NCBI GenBank assembly: GCA_028708425.1
Contig: JAQVYY010000016.1
Coordinates: 1 to 60,620 of the forward strand
DNA from: Bacteroidales bacterium
GTDB lineage: Bacteria; Bacteroidota; Bacteroidia; Bacteroidales; Tenuifilaceae
Length of the DNA: 60,620 bases
Reading direction: 5' to 3'
The notes beneath the pieces were generated by a model, which ran no database searches, was not told the DNA's origin, and was given only the letters and a program-made list of their open reading frames with translations. The first letter of the stretch is position 1; every line of letters begins with the position of its first letter. Of the stretch, positions 28,448 to 36,946 are shown in pieces. A program made the position numbers and the translations under genes.

Positions 28448-29275
28448 CTAATTTTTTTGATGTATGTACACATCCTGCTGTGGGAATGGGATTGATATTC
28501 CCTGCCTATCAAATTCCTTTTTAACCTCTTCGTTCATTTTGAAAAAGATGCTCCAGTAGTCAGGAGCATTTACCCAAACCCTGGTAGTAAGATTTACGGA
28601 GCTGTCGCCAAGTGAAGCCACAGCCACAAATGGTGCAGGATCTTTTAGCACTCTTTCGTCGGCCGAAACCACGTCGATTACTGTTTGTTTTGCTTTATCA
28701 ATGTCTTCAGAGTAATCTATTGCGAACTCCCAGTTTACCCTACGGGTGGGTTCGGCTGAGTAGTTGATTAGCGAGCTAGTACTAAGGTCATTATTGGGTA
28801 TAATAACTAGCTTTTTATCGGGAGTGTTAAGTATGGTGTGAAAAATTTGAATCTCTTTTACTGTACCAGCATATCCTTTCGCTTCAATATAGTCGCCAAC
28901 TTTAAATGGTTTTAGAATTAAGATTATAACCCCACCCGCAAAGTTTTGTAATGTTCCCGAAAGGGCCATGCCAACAGCAAGACCTGCGGCACCTAGTAGT
29001 GCGATGAACGACGTCATTTGTACGCCCACCATGGTAATAACGCTGATGAGAAGTAATATTTTGAGCGTTATGCTAAGAAACGATACGAGGAATGTTTGTA
29101 GCGATTTATCGAATGCACGTGCTTCGAATATTCGCCTTATCATCCGGGTTAGTTTTTTTATTAGCCAAAGCCCAATAAGAAGGGTGATGATTGCAAGTAA
29201 AAGCTTGGTGCCGTATGTAACGGCATACTCACCAAGTTTTTGGGTTGATGGTAAAAAGGATGTGATTTTTTCCAT
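28448..29275 (-). CDS. mscS: Small-conductance mechanosensitive channel (MscS family)
   Basis: This 275-residue inner-membrane protein has three helices and a cytoplasmic beta/alpha domain, the size and layout of E. coli MscS (286). The pore-lining helix is LAVGMALSGTLQNFAGGVII, followed by the KPFKVGDYIE beta-domain signature and GTVKEIQIFHTIL. Such channels release solutes during hypo-osmotic shock. It is a single gene, with a terminator behind it. Confidence 0.93.
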   Translation of the reverse strand: MEKITSFLPSTQKLGEYAVTYGTKLLLAIITLLIGLWLIKKLTRMIRRIFEARAFDKSLQTFLVSFLSITLKILLLISVITMVGVQMTSFIALLGAAGLAVGMALSGTLQNFAGGVIILILKPFKVGDYIEAKGYAGTVKEIQIFHTILNTPDKKLVIIPNNDLSTSSLINYSAEPTRRVNWEFAIDYSEDIDKAKQTVIDVVSADERVLKDPAPFVAVASLGDSSVNLTTRVWVNAPDYWSIFFKMNEEVKKEFDRQGISIPFPQQDVYIHQKN

Positions 29276-29305
29276 ATAATTACAAGTTTAGTTTGTTTGT
29301 CATTG

Positions 29306-29545
29306 TTGTCCGGTTAAAACTTATAGATTCCTCCTTATGGTCGGAATGACAGGGGGTTGAGTCATATTCGGGAGGGGAGGGCTTGGTTAGCGGCGAAGCC
29401 GCTAACCAAGCCCTCCCCTAAAAACTAAACACTTGTCATTGACAAAGCCATTTCTATTTTCAACGGTTTTGTCGAACATACGTTTCAGAGCGAAACGTAG
29501 TGAAGCGAAGAATCTTAAATTCAGAATTATTTTTTTACCGGACAA
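29306..29545. mobile_element. Possible MITE with perfect internal hairpin
   Basis: The 362-bp spacer between the mscS and dcp genes holds a segment bounded by TTGTCCGGT (29306-29314) and its exact inverse ACCGGACAA (29537-29545). Similarity continues inward on both sides (AAAA, AGATTC). Inside, 29373-29394 and 29398-29419 form a perfect 22-bp inverted repeat around the 3-base loop GAA. No coding sequence is convincing. The layout fits a miniature inverted-repeat element mobilised in trans; target duplication is not clear, although GTTTGTTTGT occurs in both flanks. Confidence 0.5.
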
Positions 29546-29641
29546 TAGTGTTTGTTTGTAAATAACATGTAGGTTTAGGTTTACAAAAAAAGGGCTGCTC
29601 ATATTCTTTTCAGGCAGTCCCTTTTTTGTGTAAATTAAAAC

Positions 29642-31741
29642 CTACAGTAGTCCTCTTTGCCTTAGTAAAGCCTCTGGATTTGGGTCGGCACCTCTAAATT
29701 CGCGGTAAAGTTGTGCAGGCTCAACGCTACCACCCTTTGATAGTAGTGTGCGGAACCGTTTAGCGGTTTCAGCATCAAAAATATCTCCAGTTTCTTTAAA
29801 AGCCTCGTATGCATCGGCATCCAGCTGGCCAGCCCAAATGTAGCTGTAGTACCCGCTGCTGTATCCACCGCTGAAAATATGCTTGAAATAGGTGCTGCGG
29901 TAGCGAGGAATAATTTCTTCAACCAGGCCAATCTTATCCATAGCCTTCTTTTCAAAATCCAGGGTTTTGATGTTTGCGTTGTTCTCAATAGAGTGGTACT
30001 CCATATCGAGGATGGCTGCAGCTAAAAACTCGGTGGTAGCAAATCCTTGGTTAAAGGTACTGCTGGCCTTCAGTTTCTCTACTAGCTCATTTGGAATGGT
30101 TTCACCAGTTTCGTAATGGAAGGCGTACATTGTAAGGAATTCGGGGTCGGTACTCCAGTTTTCCATTATTTGCGAAGGGAGTTCTACAAAGTCGCGCGAC
30201 ACGTTAGTCCCTGCCAGGCTTGGGTAGGTTGTTTTGGCAAAAAGCCCGTGTAATCCGTGCCCAAATTCGTGGAAGAATGTTTGGGCTTCATCAAGCGAAA
30301 GTAGGGCAGGGGCATCGCCTACAGGGCGAGTGAAGTTGGTTGTAAGCGTAACAATAGGCGCAACAAATTCACCATCCTGGGTAACGTGCTGTCCGCGGAA
30401 CTCGGTCATCCAGGCACCACCCGACTTGCTGGCACGAGGGTGGAAGTCCATATAAAGAATTCCAACATGCCGACCATCGGCCTCTTTTACTTCGTATACA
30501 TGAACATCTTCGTGGAAAATTGGGATGTTGGTTAGCTTTTCGAACTTAATACCGTAAAGTTTTTCGGATAGAAGGAATATACCCTTTTTAACACCCTCAA
30601 GAGAGAAGTAGGGTTTAAGCATATTCTCGTCAAGGTCATACTTCTCTTTGCGAACCTTTTCGGTGTAGTACCATAGGTCCGATGATTGTAGCCTGAAGCC
30701 ACCTTTCTCGGCATCAACCACTTTTTGCATATCATATATTTCACTCTTGGCACGTTTTTGGGCAGGATCCCAAAGGCTAGCAAGGAATGTACTTACTGTT
30801 TGCGGGGTTTTGGCCATGGCTTCTTCTAGAATGAATTCAGCGTGTGATTTATACCCTAAAAGTTGAGCGCGCTCTAAACGTAGAGGTACAATCTGTTCAA
30901 CAATCTTCTTGTTGTCAAACTCATTGTTGTTGTTTCCCCTCATGGAGTATGCAGTGAAAAGTTGCTCGCGAAGGCCTCTGTTCTCAGCGTATTGAAGGAA
31001 AGGAATCCAGCTGGGATTATGAAGAGTAAATACCCATTTGCCCTCATCATCAGTGCTTTTTGCTACGTCTGCAGCTGCAGCAATAACGCTTTCGGGTAAC
31101 CCAGCAAGGTTCTCCTCGTTATCAATTACCATTTTGTAGCCATTGGTTTCGGCCAGTACGTTATCACCAAATTGTACGGTTAGCAGTGAGAGCTTCTCGT
31201 TAATTTCGCGGAAACGGGCCTGTTTACTTTCTGGTAGGTTAGCACCACCTCTTACAAATCTTTTGTAGGTTTTAGTAAGCAGCATCTCCTGCTCGGGGGT
31301 AAGCGTAAGGTCGTCTTTAGTATCGTAAACAGCCTTTACCTTTTTAAATAGCTTAGGGTTTAGGTTTATATCATCGGCATGACGGCTTAGCATGGGGGCA
31401 AACTTTTGCGCCAATTCCTGCATCTCAGGGTTAGTGTTTGCCGAAGTAAGCGGGTAAAAAACACTAAGTACTTTTGATAGCAACGTGCCGCTATACTCAA
31501 GCTCAACTACTGTATTTTCGAATGTGGGTTCACTCGTATTGTTTACAATAGCTTCAATGGCTTCTACTTGCTGTTTCATAGCCTCTTTAATAGCTGGCTC
31601 GTAGTGCTCATTCTTTATTTTTTCAAACGGTGGAACTCCAAACGGGGTGTCGAATTCCGTTAGCAGTGGGTTTTGTTCCTTGCAAGATATTGCTGTAAGG
31701 AGTAAACCTGCAGATAGTGCTAGCATAGTTAATCTTTTCAT
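29642..31741 (-). CDS. dcp: M3 family peptidyl-dipeptidase, lipoprotein (Dcp-like)
   Basis: The 699-residue zinc metallopeptidase begins with a lipoprotein signal peptide (lipobox ISC, Cys20), so it is probably anchored in the periplasm or outer membrane rather than cytosolic. The catalytic motif FHEFGHGLHGLF (around residue 489) gives the HExxH zinc ligands, with the third ligand expected in the following SQIMENW region. The full-length M3 fold is present, including the N-terminal PLLTEFDTPFGVPPFEKI. Dcp enzymes release dipeptides from peptide C-termini. It is a single gene with copies of the dispersed repeat upstream. Confidence 0.9.
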   Translation of the reverse strand: MKRLTMLALSAGLLLTAISCKEQNPLLTEFDTPFGVPPFEKIKNEHYEPAIKEAMKQQVEAIEAIVNNTSEPTFENTVVELEYSGTLLSKVLSVFYPLTSANTNPEMQELAQKFAPMLSRHADDINLNPKLFKKVKAVYDTKDDLTLTPEQEMLLTKTYKRFVRGGANLPESKQARFREINEKLSLLTVQFGDNVLAETNGYKMVIDNEENLAGLPESVIAAAADVAKSTDDEGKWVFTLHNPSWIPFLQYAENRGLREQLFTAYSMRGNNNNEFDNKKIVEQIVPLRLERAQLLGYKSHAEFILEEAMAKTPQTVSTFLASLWDPAQKRAKSEIYDMQKVVDAEKGGFRLQSSDLWYYTEKVRKEKYDLDENMLKPYFSLEGVKKGIFLLSEKLYGIKFEKLTNIPIFHEDVHVYEVKEADGRHVGILYMDFHPRASKSGGAWMTEFRGQHVTQDGEFVAPIVTLTTNFTRPVGDAPALLSLDEAQTFFHEFGHGLHGLFAKTTYPSLAGTNVSRDFVELPSQIMENWSTDPEFLTMYAFHYETGETIPNELVEKLKASSTFNQGFATTEFLAAAILDMEYHSIENNANIKTLDFEKKAMDKIGLVEEIIPRYRSTYFKHIFSGGYSSGYYSYIWAGQLDADAYEAFKETGDIFDAETAKRFRTLLSKGGSVEPAQLYREFRGADPNPEALLRQRGLL

Positions 31742-31776
31742 TGTATTATTTAATTATTGGTTAAGTGTTTTTTTGT

Positions 31777-31926
31777 TTAATCCCAATTATTCATTCGAAT
31801 AATTGCTGTCTCGGACAGCGACTAAGTTTCACAACCAATCTAGTTACCCAAAATTGGGCTCAACTAGGTCGGGGTAACCCGCATTTGTATTCATCTTTAA
31901 AAAATTTGATTGAGTAACGCGGGTTA
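31777..31926 (+). repeat. Dispersed four-hairpin repeat, copy 6 (reference copy)
   Basis: This copy shows the design most clearly. Stem 1 is CAATTATT (31784-31791) with AATAATTG (31798-31805). Stem 2 is GCTGTC-TCG-GACAGC (31805-31819). Stem 3 is the CCAAT...ATTGG segment around 31835-31858. Stem 4 pairs AACCCGC with GCGGGTT at the end, with ATTCATC / GATTGAG inside. It lies between the divergent dcp and mnmD genes. Confidence 0.92.
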
Positions 31927-32050
31927 AAATAGTACCGCAATTTAGTAAAAAAATATAACCTTTTGCTAAAGGCATAGGGATTTAATGCTATTTTTTAAGG
32001 GTGAAAATTTCGTATCCCTTCATACTATACGTTGCGTAACGTTAAGTGTA

Positions 32051-32136
32051 TTTTGTTGCGCCAAGCTGGGCTCCACCATGTTGGGGTAACCTGCATTTGC
32101 ACTTATCCTTAACAAATTGGTTGAGTAATGCGGGTG
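32051..32136 (+). repeat. Dispersed four-hairpin repeat, copy 7 (5'-truncated)
   Basis: Only the 3' half remains: GCTGGGCTCCACCATG, GGGGTAACCTGCATTTGCA and the closing arm GAGTAATGCGGGT. It follows copy 6 in the same spacer and orientation, so the dcp-mnmD spacer holds one whole and one partial unit. Confidence 0.75.
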
Positions 32137-32207
32137 AAATTTCATATCACTTGAAAATTATTACATCTGTAACACATTATATATACAATGTATGCTAATT
32201 TTGCAGA

Positions 32208-32882
32208 ATGGTTTCAAATGCTAAGCATATTTGTATAACAGGTGATGGTAGCGCCACCATACTTTCTGAGCAGCATGGAGCTTATTACCATTCGTTGCGT
32301 GGCGCCTTTACCGAGTCGATGCATATTTTTATTGAGGCTGGTCTAATGCACGTGAGCGCCAGGGCCATTAATTTACTTGAGGTGGGGTTTGGCACAGGGT
32401 TAAATGCTGCGCTAACAGCCCAAAGGGCTTTTGAGCTGGGTATCCATGTTAATTATTGCTCAGTAGAACTATACCCGTTATCGGGAAGTGAGTATAGTTC
32501 ACTAAACTATGTTCAGGTGCTTCCTAGGCGAGCAGCCCAAGCGTGGACCTCGATTTGCGATGCACCATGGGAGGAAAAGGTTGATATTTCCACCAGCTTA
32601 TCACTTCTTAAGGTCAACGCAGACTTTACCAGGTGGGTGCCTACTACCAGCTTTAGTTTGATTTATTTTGATGCTTTTGCACCCGATGATCAGCCTGAGA
32701 TGTGGAGCAAACCTCAGTTTCAAAAAATATACAATGCCCTATTACCTGGGGGCGTTCTGGTAACGTACTCGGTAAAAGGAGAGGTAAGGCGTATATTAAC
32801 AGAGGTTGGGTTTACGCTTGAGCGACTTTTGGGGCCGCCGGGTAAAAGGCATATATTGAGAGCCACCAAACCCAGTATATAG
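32208..32882 (+). CDS. mnmD: tRNA 5-methylaminomethyl-2-thiouridine methyltransferase MnmD
   Basis: This 224-residue SAM-dependent methyltransferase corresponds to the N-terminal methyltransferase half of E. coli MnmC, here as a stand-alone enzyme. It has the SAM motif LLEVGFGTGLNA, the active-site segment YFDAFAPDDQPEMWS and the C-terminal PPGKRHILRA. It performs the last methylation of mnm5s2U34 in tRNA wobble position synthesis. A TAnnTTTG promoter element (TAATTTTG, 32196-32203) lies only 4 bp before the ATG, so the mRNA may be leaderless. Confidence 0.92.
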   Translation: MVSNAKHICITGDGSATILSEQHGAYYHSLRGAFTESMHIFIEAGLMHVSARAINLLEVGFGTGLNAALTAQRAFELGIHVNYCSVELYPLSGSEYSSLNYVQVLPRRAAQAWTSICDAPWEEKVDISTSLSLLKVNADFTRWVPTTSFSLIYFDAFAPDDQPEMWSKPQFQKIYNALLPGGVLVTYSVKGEVRRILTEVGFTLERLLGPPGKRHILRATKPSI

Positions 32883-32887
32883 TTGGC

Positions 32888-33032
32888 TCCCAATTATTCA
32901 TTCAAATAATTGCTGTCTCCCACAGCAACTAAGTCTCACAACCAATCTAGTTGGCCAAAATTGGGCTCAACTATGTCGGGGTAACCCGCATCCGCATTCA
33001 TCTTTCACAAATTTGATGAGTAATGCGGGTTA
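32888..33032 (+). repeat. Dispersed four-hairpin repeat, copy 8 (full length)
   Basis: It begins 6 bp after the mnmD stop. Stem 1 is CAATTATT...AATAATTG. Stem 2 is GCTGT-CTCCC-ACAGC (loop changed, arms kept). The stem 3 region is present, and stem 4 is AACCCGCAT...ATGCGGGTT with inner ATTCATC / GATGAGT. It lies in the 277-bp spacer before the FKBP gene, whose remainder is A/T-rich promoter-like sequence. Confidence 0.9.
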
Positions 33033-33159
33033 GGGTGTAGGGTCATTTATTCATGACCAAACCCTAAATAAAAAAATATTTTTTTATTTTCTTTTCTGTT
33101 GAATTATAATTGCATATTTTAGCAGATCTATTTGTCGTTTAATTAAAATGTGAAATACA

Positions 33160-33849
33160 ATGAAAATGTTAAGGTTACTATTTATTCCGGTTGTTGTAGC
33201 AGCAATCTTTTTTACGGGCTGTAAGCCCAACTTGTCCACTGTAAGTGTTAAAAGCGATATCGATAGCATGAGCTACGCGTTGGGTATTGATATTGCTAAT
33301 AGTATCAAGCGACTCGATATGCAAGGTATTGATGTAATGGTTTTAGCCAAAGGTGTTGAGGATGCATTGAACGAGAAGGAGGGTATTATGCCACACCAAG
33401 AAGCCATTGAGTTTATTAATACCTTTATGATGAAAGAGCGTGAGCGCATTGGTAATGAAAACCTTGAGGCGGGTAAAAAGTTCTTAGAGGCGAATGCAAA
33501 GAAAGAAGGCGTAATTGTTGACTCAACTGGCTTGCAGTACAAGGTGGTTGTTGAGGGCGATGGCGCACGCCCAGCCGAAACCGATAAGGTTAAAGTGCAT
33601 TATCATGGCACCCGGATTGACGGAACTGTTTTTGATTCAACTCTTGAAGGTGACCCTACCCAGTTTGTTTTGAATAGGGTTATTAAGGGATGGACAATTG
33701 GGCTTCAGAAAATGACCGTTGGTTCTAAGTATATGTTCTATATCCCTGCCGATTTAGCTTATGGTGCTAATCCTCGTCCAGGTGGAGCTGTTAAACCTAA
33801 CGATGTGCTAATTTTCGAGGTTGAACTGCTTGATATTATAAAAGAGTAA
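33160..33849 (+). CDS. FKBP-type peptidyl-prolyl isomerase, lipoprotein
   Basis: The 229-residue protein has a lipoprotein signal (lipobox FTGC, Cys21), an alpha-helical FKBP_N dimerisation region (about 30-120, with SYALGIDIANSIKRLD) and a C-terminal FKBP domain with the family motifs DKVKVHYHGTRIDGTVFDST, VIKGWTIGLQKM and FEVELLDI. It resembles FkpA/Mip periplasmic foldases that assist outer-membrane protein folding. Membrane attachment is inferred from the lipobox. Confidence 0.93.
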   Translation: MKMLRLLFIPVVVAAIFFTGCKPNLSTVSVKSDIDSMSYALGIDIANSIKRLDMQGIDVMVLAKGVEDALNEKEGIMPHQEAIEFINTFMMKERERIGNENLEAGKKFLEANAKKEGVIVDSTGLQYKVVVEGDGARPAETDKVKVHYHGTRIDGTVFDSTLEGDPTQFVLNRVIKGWTIGLQKMTVGSKYMFYIPADLAYGANPRPGGAVKPNDVLIFEVELLDIIKE

Positions 33850-33919
33850 CATAATAATTCATAACATGGTTCGGGGTGACAGTGTTGCTCCGAGCCTTTT
33901 TATAAAAACCAATTTTAGT

Positions 33920-34297
33920 ATGGAGATTTCTGGTAAGTTAATAGAAAAGCTACCTCAGCAAACAGGGCAGGGGCGTAATGGCACCTGGGTAAAGCAGGAG
34001 TTTATAGTTGAAACCCCTGGTCAGTATCCACGGAAAGTTTGCATTGCGCTTTGGGGCGACAAGGCGAAAGACATTGATGCAATAGCAATAGGTGAAAACA
34101 TTAAGGTTTCGGTAAATGTAGAGTCGCGCGAGTATAATGGCCGGTGGTACACCGATGTTAAGGCGTGGCGTATCGAGAAAGAGGGTGCTTCGGGTTCAGC
34201 CCCTAGGGGACAAGCTCCGCCTGCAATGCCAGGTCTTGATGATTTGTCGCCAGAAATTCCACCTGCTGACGATTCAGTTGACGATTTACCTTTTTAA
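33920..34297 (+). CDS. DUF3127 protein with SSB-like acidic tip
   Basis: I chose ATG 33920 (MEISGKLIEKLPQQTG), the usual family start; the in-frame ATG at 33866 is less likely. It is a 125-residue protein with an N-terminal beta-rich DUF3127 domain (about 1-90, OB-fold-like; core RKVCIALWGDKA, YNGRWYTDVKAWRIE), then a Pro/Gly/Asp-rich tail ending DDSVDDLPF. That ending matches the C-terminal tip of single-stranded DNA-binding proteins (DDxxPF), which recruits repair and replication partners. The biochemical role of DUF3127 is not established. Its stop overlaps the convergent dsrE-family stop by 4 bp. Confidence 0.85.
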   Translation: MEISGKLIEKLPQQTGQGRNGTWVKQEFIVETPGQYPRKVCIALWGDKAKDIDAIAIGENIKVSVNVESREYNGRWYTDVKAWRIEKEGASGSAPRGQAPPAMPGLDDLSPEIPPADDSVDDLPF

Positions 34298-34650
34298 AAA
34301 GTTATAACCCTATCACTGTCAACTACCCAGTCGGCCAATGCCCCCATGGTCGATTTTTCTGCTCCGTCGAAGTAGGGGTGGCTTTTATAAATTCCACAAC
34401 GAGCCATGCACGTACCGCATACTTTAACAGGAACTCCGCATGAGATTAACTCTTTTAGCATTTTTGATAGATCCTGATCGTATCCTTGGGGTGGTTTACA
34501 AACATCTCTGGCCATGTCAACGGAGTCATTCATTAAGAAAACTCTTACCTCGTTGCCATTCTTTTTGAGCGTTTCGGCAAGTCTCAGCCCGTTCCAGGTT
34601 ACATCCGTGTTATCATAGGGTTCACGGTTAAAAATGATTAGGATTTTCAT
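34294..34650 (-). CDS. DsrE/DsrF-like family protein
   Basis: The 118-residue protein has the DsrE fold pattern: N-terminal strand ILIIFNREPYDN, central VRVFLMNDSVDMAR and the cysteine segment VKVCGTCMARCGI, which carries the family's candidate sulfur-transfer cysteine plus two more. A role in sulfur relay is possible but not shown. It is a single minus-strand gene that converges with the DUF3127 gene. Confidence 0.8.
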   Translation of the reverse strand: MKILIIFNREPYDNTDVTWNGLRLAETLKKNGNEVRVFLMNDSVDMARDVCKPPQGYDQDLSKMLKELISCGVPVKVCGTCMARCGIYKSHPYFDGAEKSTMGALADWVVDSDRVITF

Positions 34651-34795
34651 TTCTATGGTATTATAGTTTACTATTCTTTAGTTAGTGCCTCTAGTTACTG
34701 ACATCTTCGTGTGCTTTGTGTATTCCTTGTGGTAACATGAAACCTTGTACCATAAAAACAGCAAAGAAGATATAAGGAAGCACAAATTTAAAACA

Positions 34796-34836
34796 ACAGA
34801 TGGGCTTAACCAAAATCGGTTAAGCCCATCTGCTGT
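34796..34836 (-). terminator. Strong terminator after the sigma/anti-sigma pair
   Basis: A long hairpin (AACAGATGGGCTTAACC / GGTTAAGCCCATCTG, loop AAAATC) is followed on the minus strand by TGTTGTTTT and on the plus strand by CTGTTTTTC, so it could work in both directions. It sits 22 bp beyond the stop of the anti-sigma-like gene. The spacer 34651-34858 shows nothing else. Confidence 0.85.
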
Positions 34837-34858
34837 TTTTCGAAGGAGGTATCCTTTG

Positions 34859-35296
34859 CTAGTATTTTTCCATTAGCGTAACAAAATCGGAATTGTCATC
34901 AATTAAATGTTTAAACATCTCGTCCTTAGTGTTATCCTTTAACGAGTCTTTATTGGTTGGTGAGCCAATTTGGTCGGAATTGTAAATGCTTTTTTGCACA
35001 ATTTGTATGTATTCCTTACTAGCTGGGGTGTTGTCTATACTTGTTGGGCGAAGGAAGTAAAACCCTATAGAGGCAATAACTGCCAGGGCAATAAACCCAC
35101 CGGCAAGCGACAGCTGTGTTTTAAGCATCTTAGCAAAAGATGCTTTGCCTGTTTTTGATGTACCCAATCCCTGCTGCTCTATACAAAGGTTTTGTATGCG
35201 CTCAGGTAAATCTTCAAAGTACCCATTAGGCACATCAAAAGGTAACTCCCTATTTGCCGATGAAAATATGTTTTCTATGTTATTAAGTTCATTCAT
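34859..35296 (-). CDS. Putative membrane anti-sigma protein
   Basis: This 145-residue protein has a cytoplasmic N-terminus with the motif FDVPNGYFEDLPERI, common in small Bacteroidota proteins encoded after ECF sigma factors, one membrane helix (about 66-83) and a short outer domain. No zinc-binding anti-sigma motif is present. The role is inferred from position, 55 bp after the ECF sigma gene and ahead of a terminator. It may hold the sigma factor at the membrane. Confidence 0.65.
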   Translation of the reverse strand: MNELNNIENIFSSANRELPFDVPNGYFEDLPERIQNLCIEQQGLGTSKTGKASFAKMLKTQLSLAGGFIALAVIASIGFYFLRPTSIDNTPASKEYIQIVQKSIYNSDQIGSPTNKDSLKDNTKDEMFKHLIDDNSDFVTLMEKY

Positions 35297-35351
35297 AACC
35301 TTTATCTTCCCTCTTTATTCTGTAGTTTTGACCGTTTTTACTGATATTGGT

Positions 35352-35900
35352 TTAGCTCTCCTCAAAATATTTTTTAATTTTTTTAACGGCGTGATGGTAC
35401 GAAGCTTTTAGTGCACCAACCGATGTTCCCAAAATTTCGGAAATTTCATCATACTTAAGCTCGTCAAAATATTTCATGTTAAAAACCAGCCGTTGCTTTT
35501 CCGGAAGCGTAAGTATAGCCTTTTGAAGGCTAAGTTGAATTTCGGTACCGTTAATGTGTGGGCTCGATTCTAACGTGGAGGCCAGCTGCTGCTCGTAGTC
35601 AACCAGCGGCAGCATAAATTTGGTCTTCTTCTTCTTTAGAAAGGTTAGCGCCTCGTTTGTTGCAATGCGATATAGCCAGGTAAAAAGTTGAGAATCTCCC
35701 CTAAAACCATCTAATCCGCCCCACACCTTTATAAAGGTGTTTTGCATTACATCGTCAGAGTCATCGTGCTGTATAACAAGTTTCCTGATTTGCCAATATA
35801 AGCGCTCTTGATACTTGCGAACAATAAGGTTAAATGCGTAGTTTTTTGTTTCGTCGCATCGAAACATTTCTAGTAATTCCTTATCGCTCAAATGGGTCAT
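35352..35900 (-). CDS. ECF-type RNA polymerase sigma factor
   Basis: The 182-residue sigma-70 family protein contains region 2 (FNLIVRKYQERLY, then DDVMQNTFIKVW and FTWLYRIATNEAL) and region 4 (LPEKQRLVFNMKYFDELKYDEISEILG, a helix-turn-helix, then GALKASYHHAVKKI). No extracytoplasmic extension is present. It starts 20 bp after the transketolase C-terminal subunit gene in the same direction and is probably read through from it. Confidence 0.93.
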   Translation of the reverse strand: MTHLSDKELLEMFRCDETKNYAFNLIVRKYQERLYWQIRKLVIQHDDSDDVMQNTFIKVWGGLDGFRGDSQLFTWLYRIATNEALTFLKKKKTKFMLPLVDYEQQLASTLESSPHINGTEIQLSLQKAILTLPEKQRLVFNMKYFDELKYDEISEILGTSVGALKASYHHAVKKIKKYFEES

Positions 35901-35920
35901 TAGTATAAACGATTCTAGTG

Positions 35921-36877
35921 CTACGCTTTTCTTGCCATCACTTTTTCGGCAGCCTGCACAATATTTGGGGTGTCAAGCCCGTATTTCACAAGAAGCTCTT
36001 CGGGCTTGCCGCTCTCGCCAAAGGTGTCGTTTACAGCAACATACTCCATTGGAGTTGGCTTAAATAGAGATAAAACCTGAGCTACGCTATCGCCAAGTCC
36101 ACCGTTTGCCATATGCTCCTCGGCAGTAACAACCGCCCCTGTTTTTGAGGCGGATTTAATAATAGCTTCAGTATCTAGTGGTTTTATGGTGTGAATGTTA
36201 ATAACCTCGGCCTTAACCCCTTTTTCTAGAAGAATTTTGGCCGCTTCAAGCGATTTCCAAACCAGGTGCCCCGTTGCAAATATTGTAACATCGGCACCTT
36301 CGGTTAGGGTAATGGCTTTTCCGATGGTAAATTCACCGTTTGCCGGTGTGAAGTTGGGTACCGATGGGCGACCAAATCGGAGGTAAACAGGGCCTACGTG
36401 GTTGGCTGCTGCTATTGTTGCTGCCTTTGTTTGATTAAAGTCGCAGGGATTAATAACAATCATATTTGGCAGCATTTTCATAAGGCCAATATCCTCAAGC
36501 ATCTGGTGTGTAGCGCCATCTTCGCCAAGGGTTAACCCTGCATGCGATGCTGTAATTTTTACATTCTTATTAGAGTATGCTACGCTTTGGCGAATTTGGT
36601 CATATACGCGTCCGGTTGCAAAAGCGGCAAACGTGCCGGCAAATGGGATGTATCCGCCGTTGGCTAGGCCCGCTGCAACGCCGGTCATATTGGCTTCAGC
36701 TACCCCTGTTTGAAAGAAGCGGGTGGGGTTTTCGGCTACAAATTTGTTCATTTTAAGAGATCCGATAAGATCAGCACAAAGAGCTACCACTTTGGGATTG
36801 GTTTTTCCCAACTCGTATAGTCCTTCGCCAAACCCCGAACGAGTATCCTTACTGCCTGTGTTTTCGTATGTAGTCAT
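35921..36877 (-). CDS. Transketolase, C-terminal subunit
   Basis: This 318-residue polypeptide is the pyrimidine-binding plus C-terminal part of a split transketolase. It shows [19 protein letters not shown] with the catalytic Glu that activates thiamine diphosphate, [12 protein letters not shown] and the C-terminal [13 protein letters not shown]. With the N-terminal subunit 497 bp upstream it would rebuild one enzyme for the non-oxidative pentose phosphate pathway. The two genes are separated by the methylglyoxal-synthase-like gene. Confidence 0.92.
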   Translation of the reverse strand: MTTYENTGSKDTRSGFGEGLYELGKTNPKVVALCADLIGSLKMNKFVAENPTRFFQTGVAEANMTGVAAGLANGGYIPFAGTFAAFATGRVYDQIRQSVAYSNKNVKITASHAGLTLGEDGATHQMLEDIGLMKMLPNMIVINPCDFNQTKAATIAAANHVGPVYLRFGRPSVPNFTPANGEFTIGKAITLTEGADVTIFATGHLVWKSLEAAKILLEKGVKAEVINIHTIKPLDTEAIIKSASKTGAVVTAEEHMANGGLGDSVAQVLSLFKPTPMEYVAVNDTFGESGKPEELLVKYGLDTPNIVQAAEKVMARKA

Positions 36878-36946
36878 GTAAAATATTATTATTGCCCATA
36901 TTAGGGCATTAGATATTATTTTTTCCTTTTTGAATGGCTAGCTAAG

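Noticed and set aside
29402-29602. Open frame of 66 codons on the minus strand
   Set aside because: It lies within the hairpin and the possible MITE, has no plausible start context, and shows no recognisable protein pattern.
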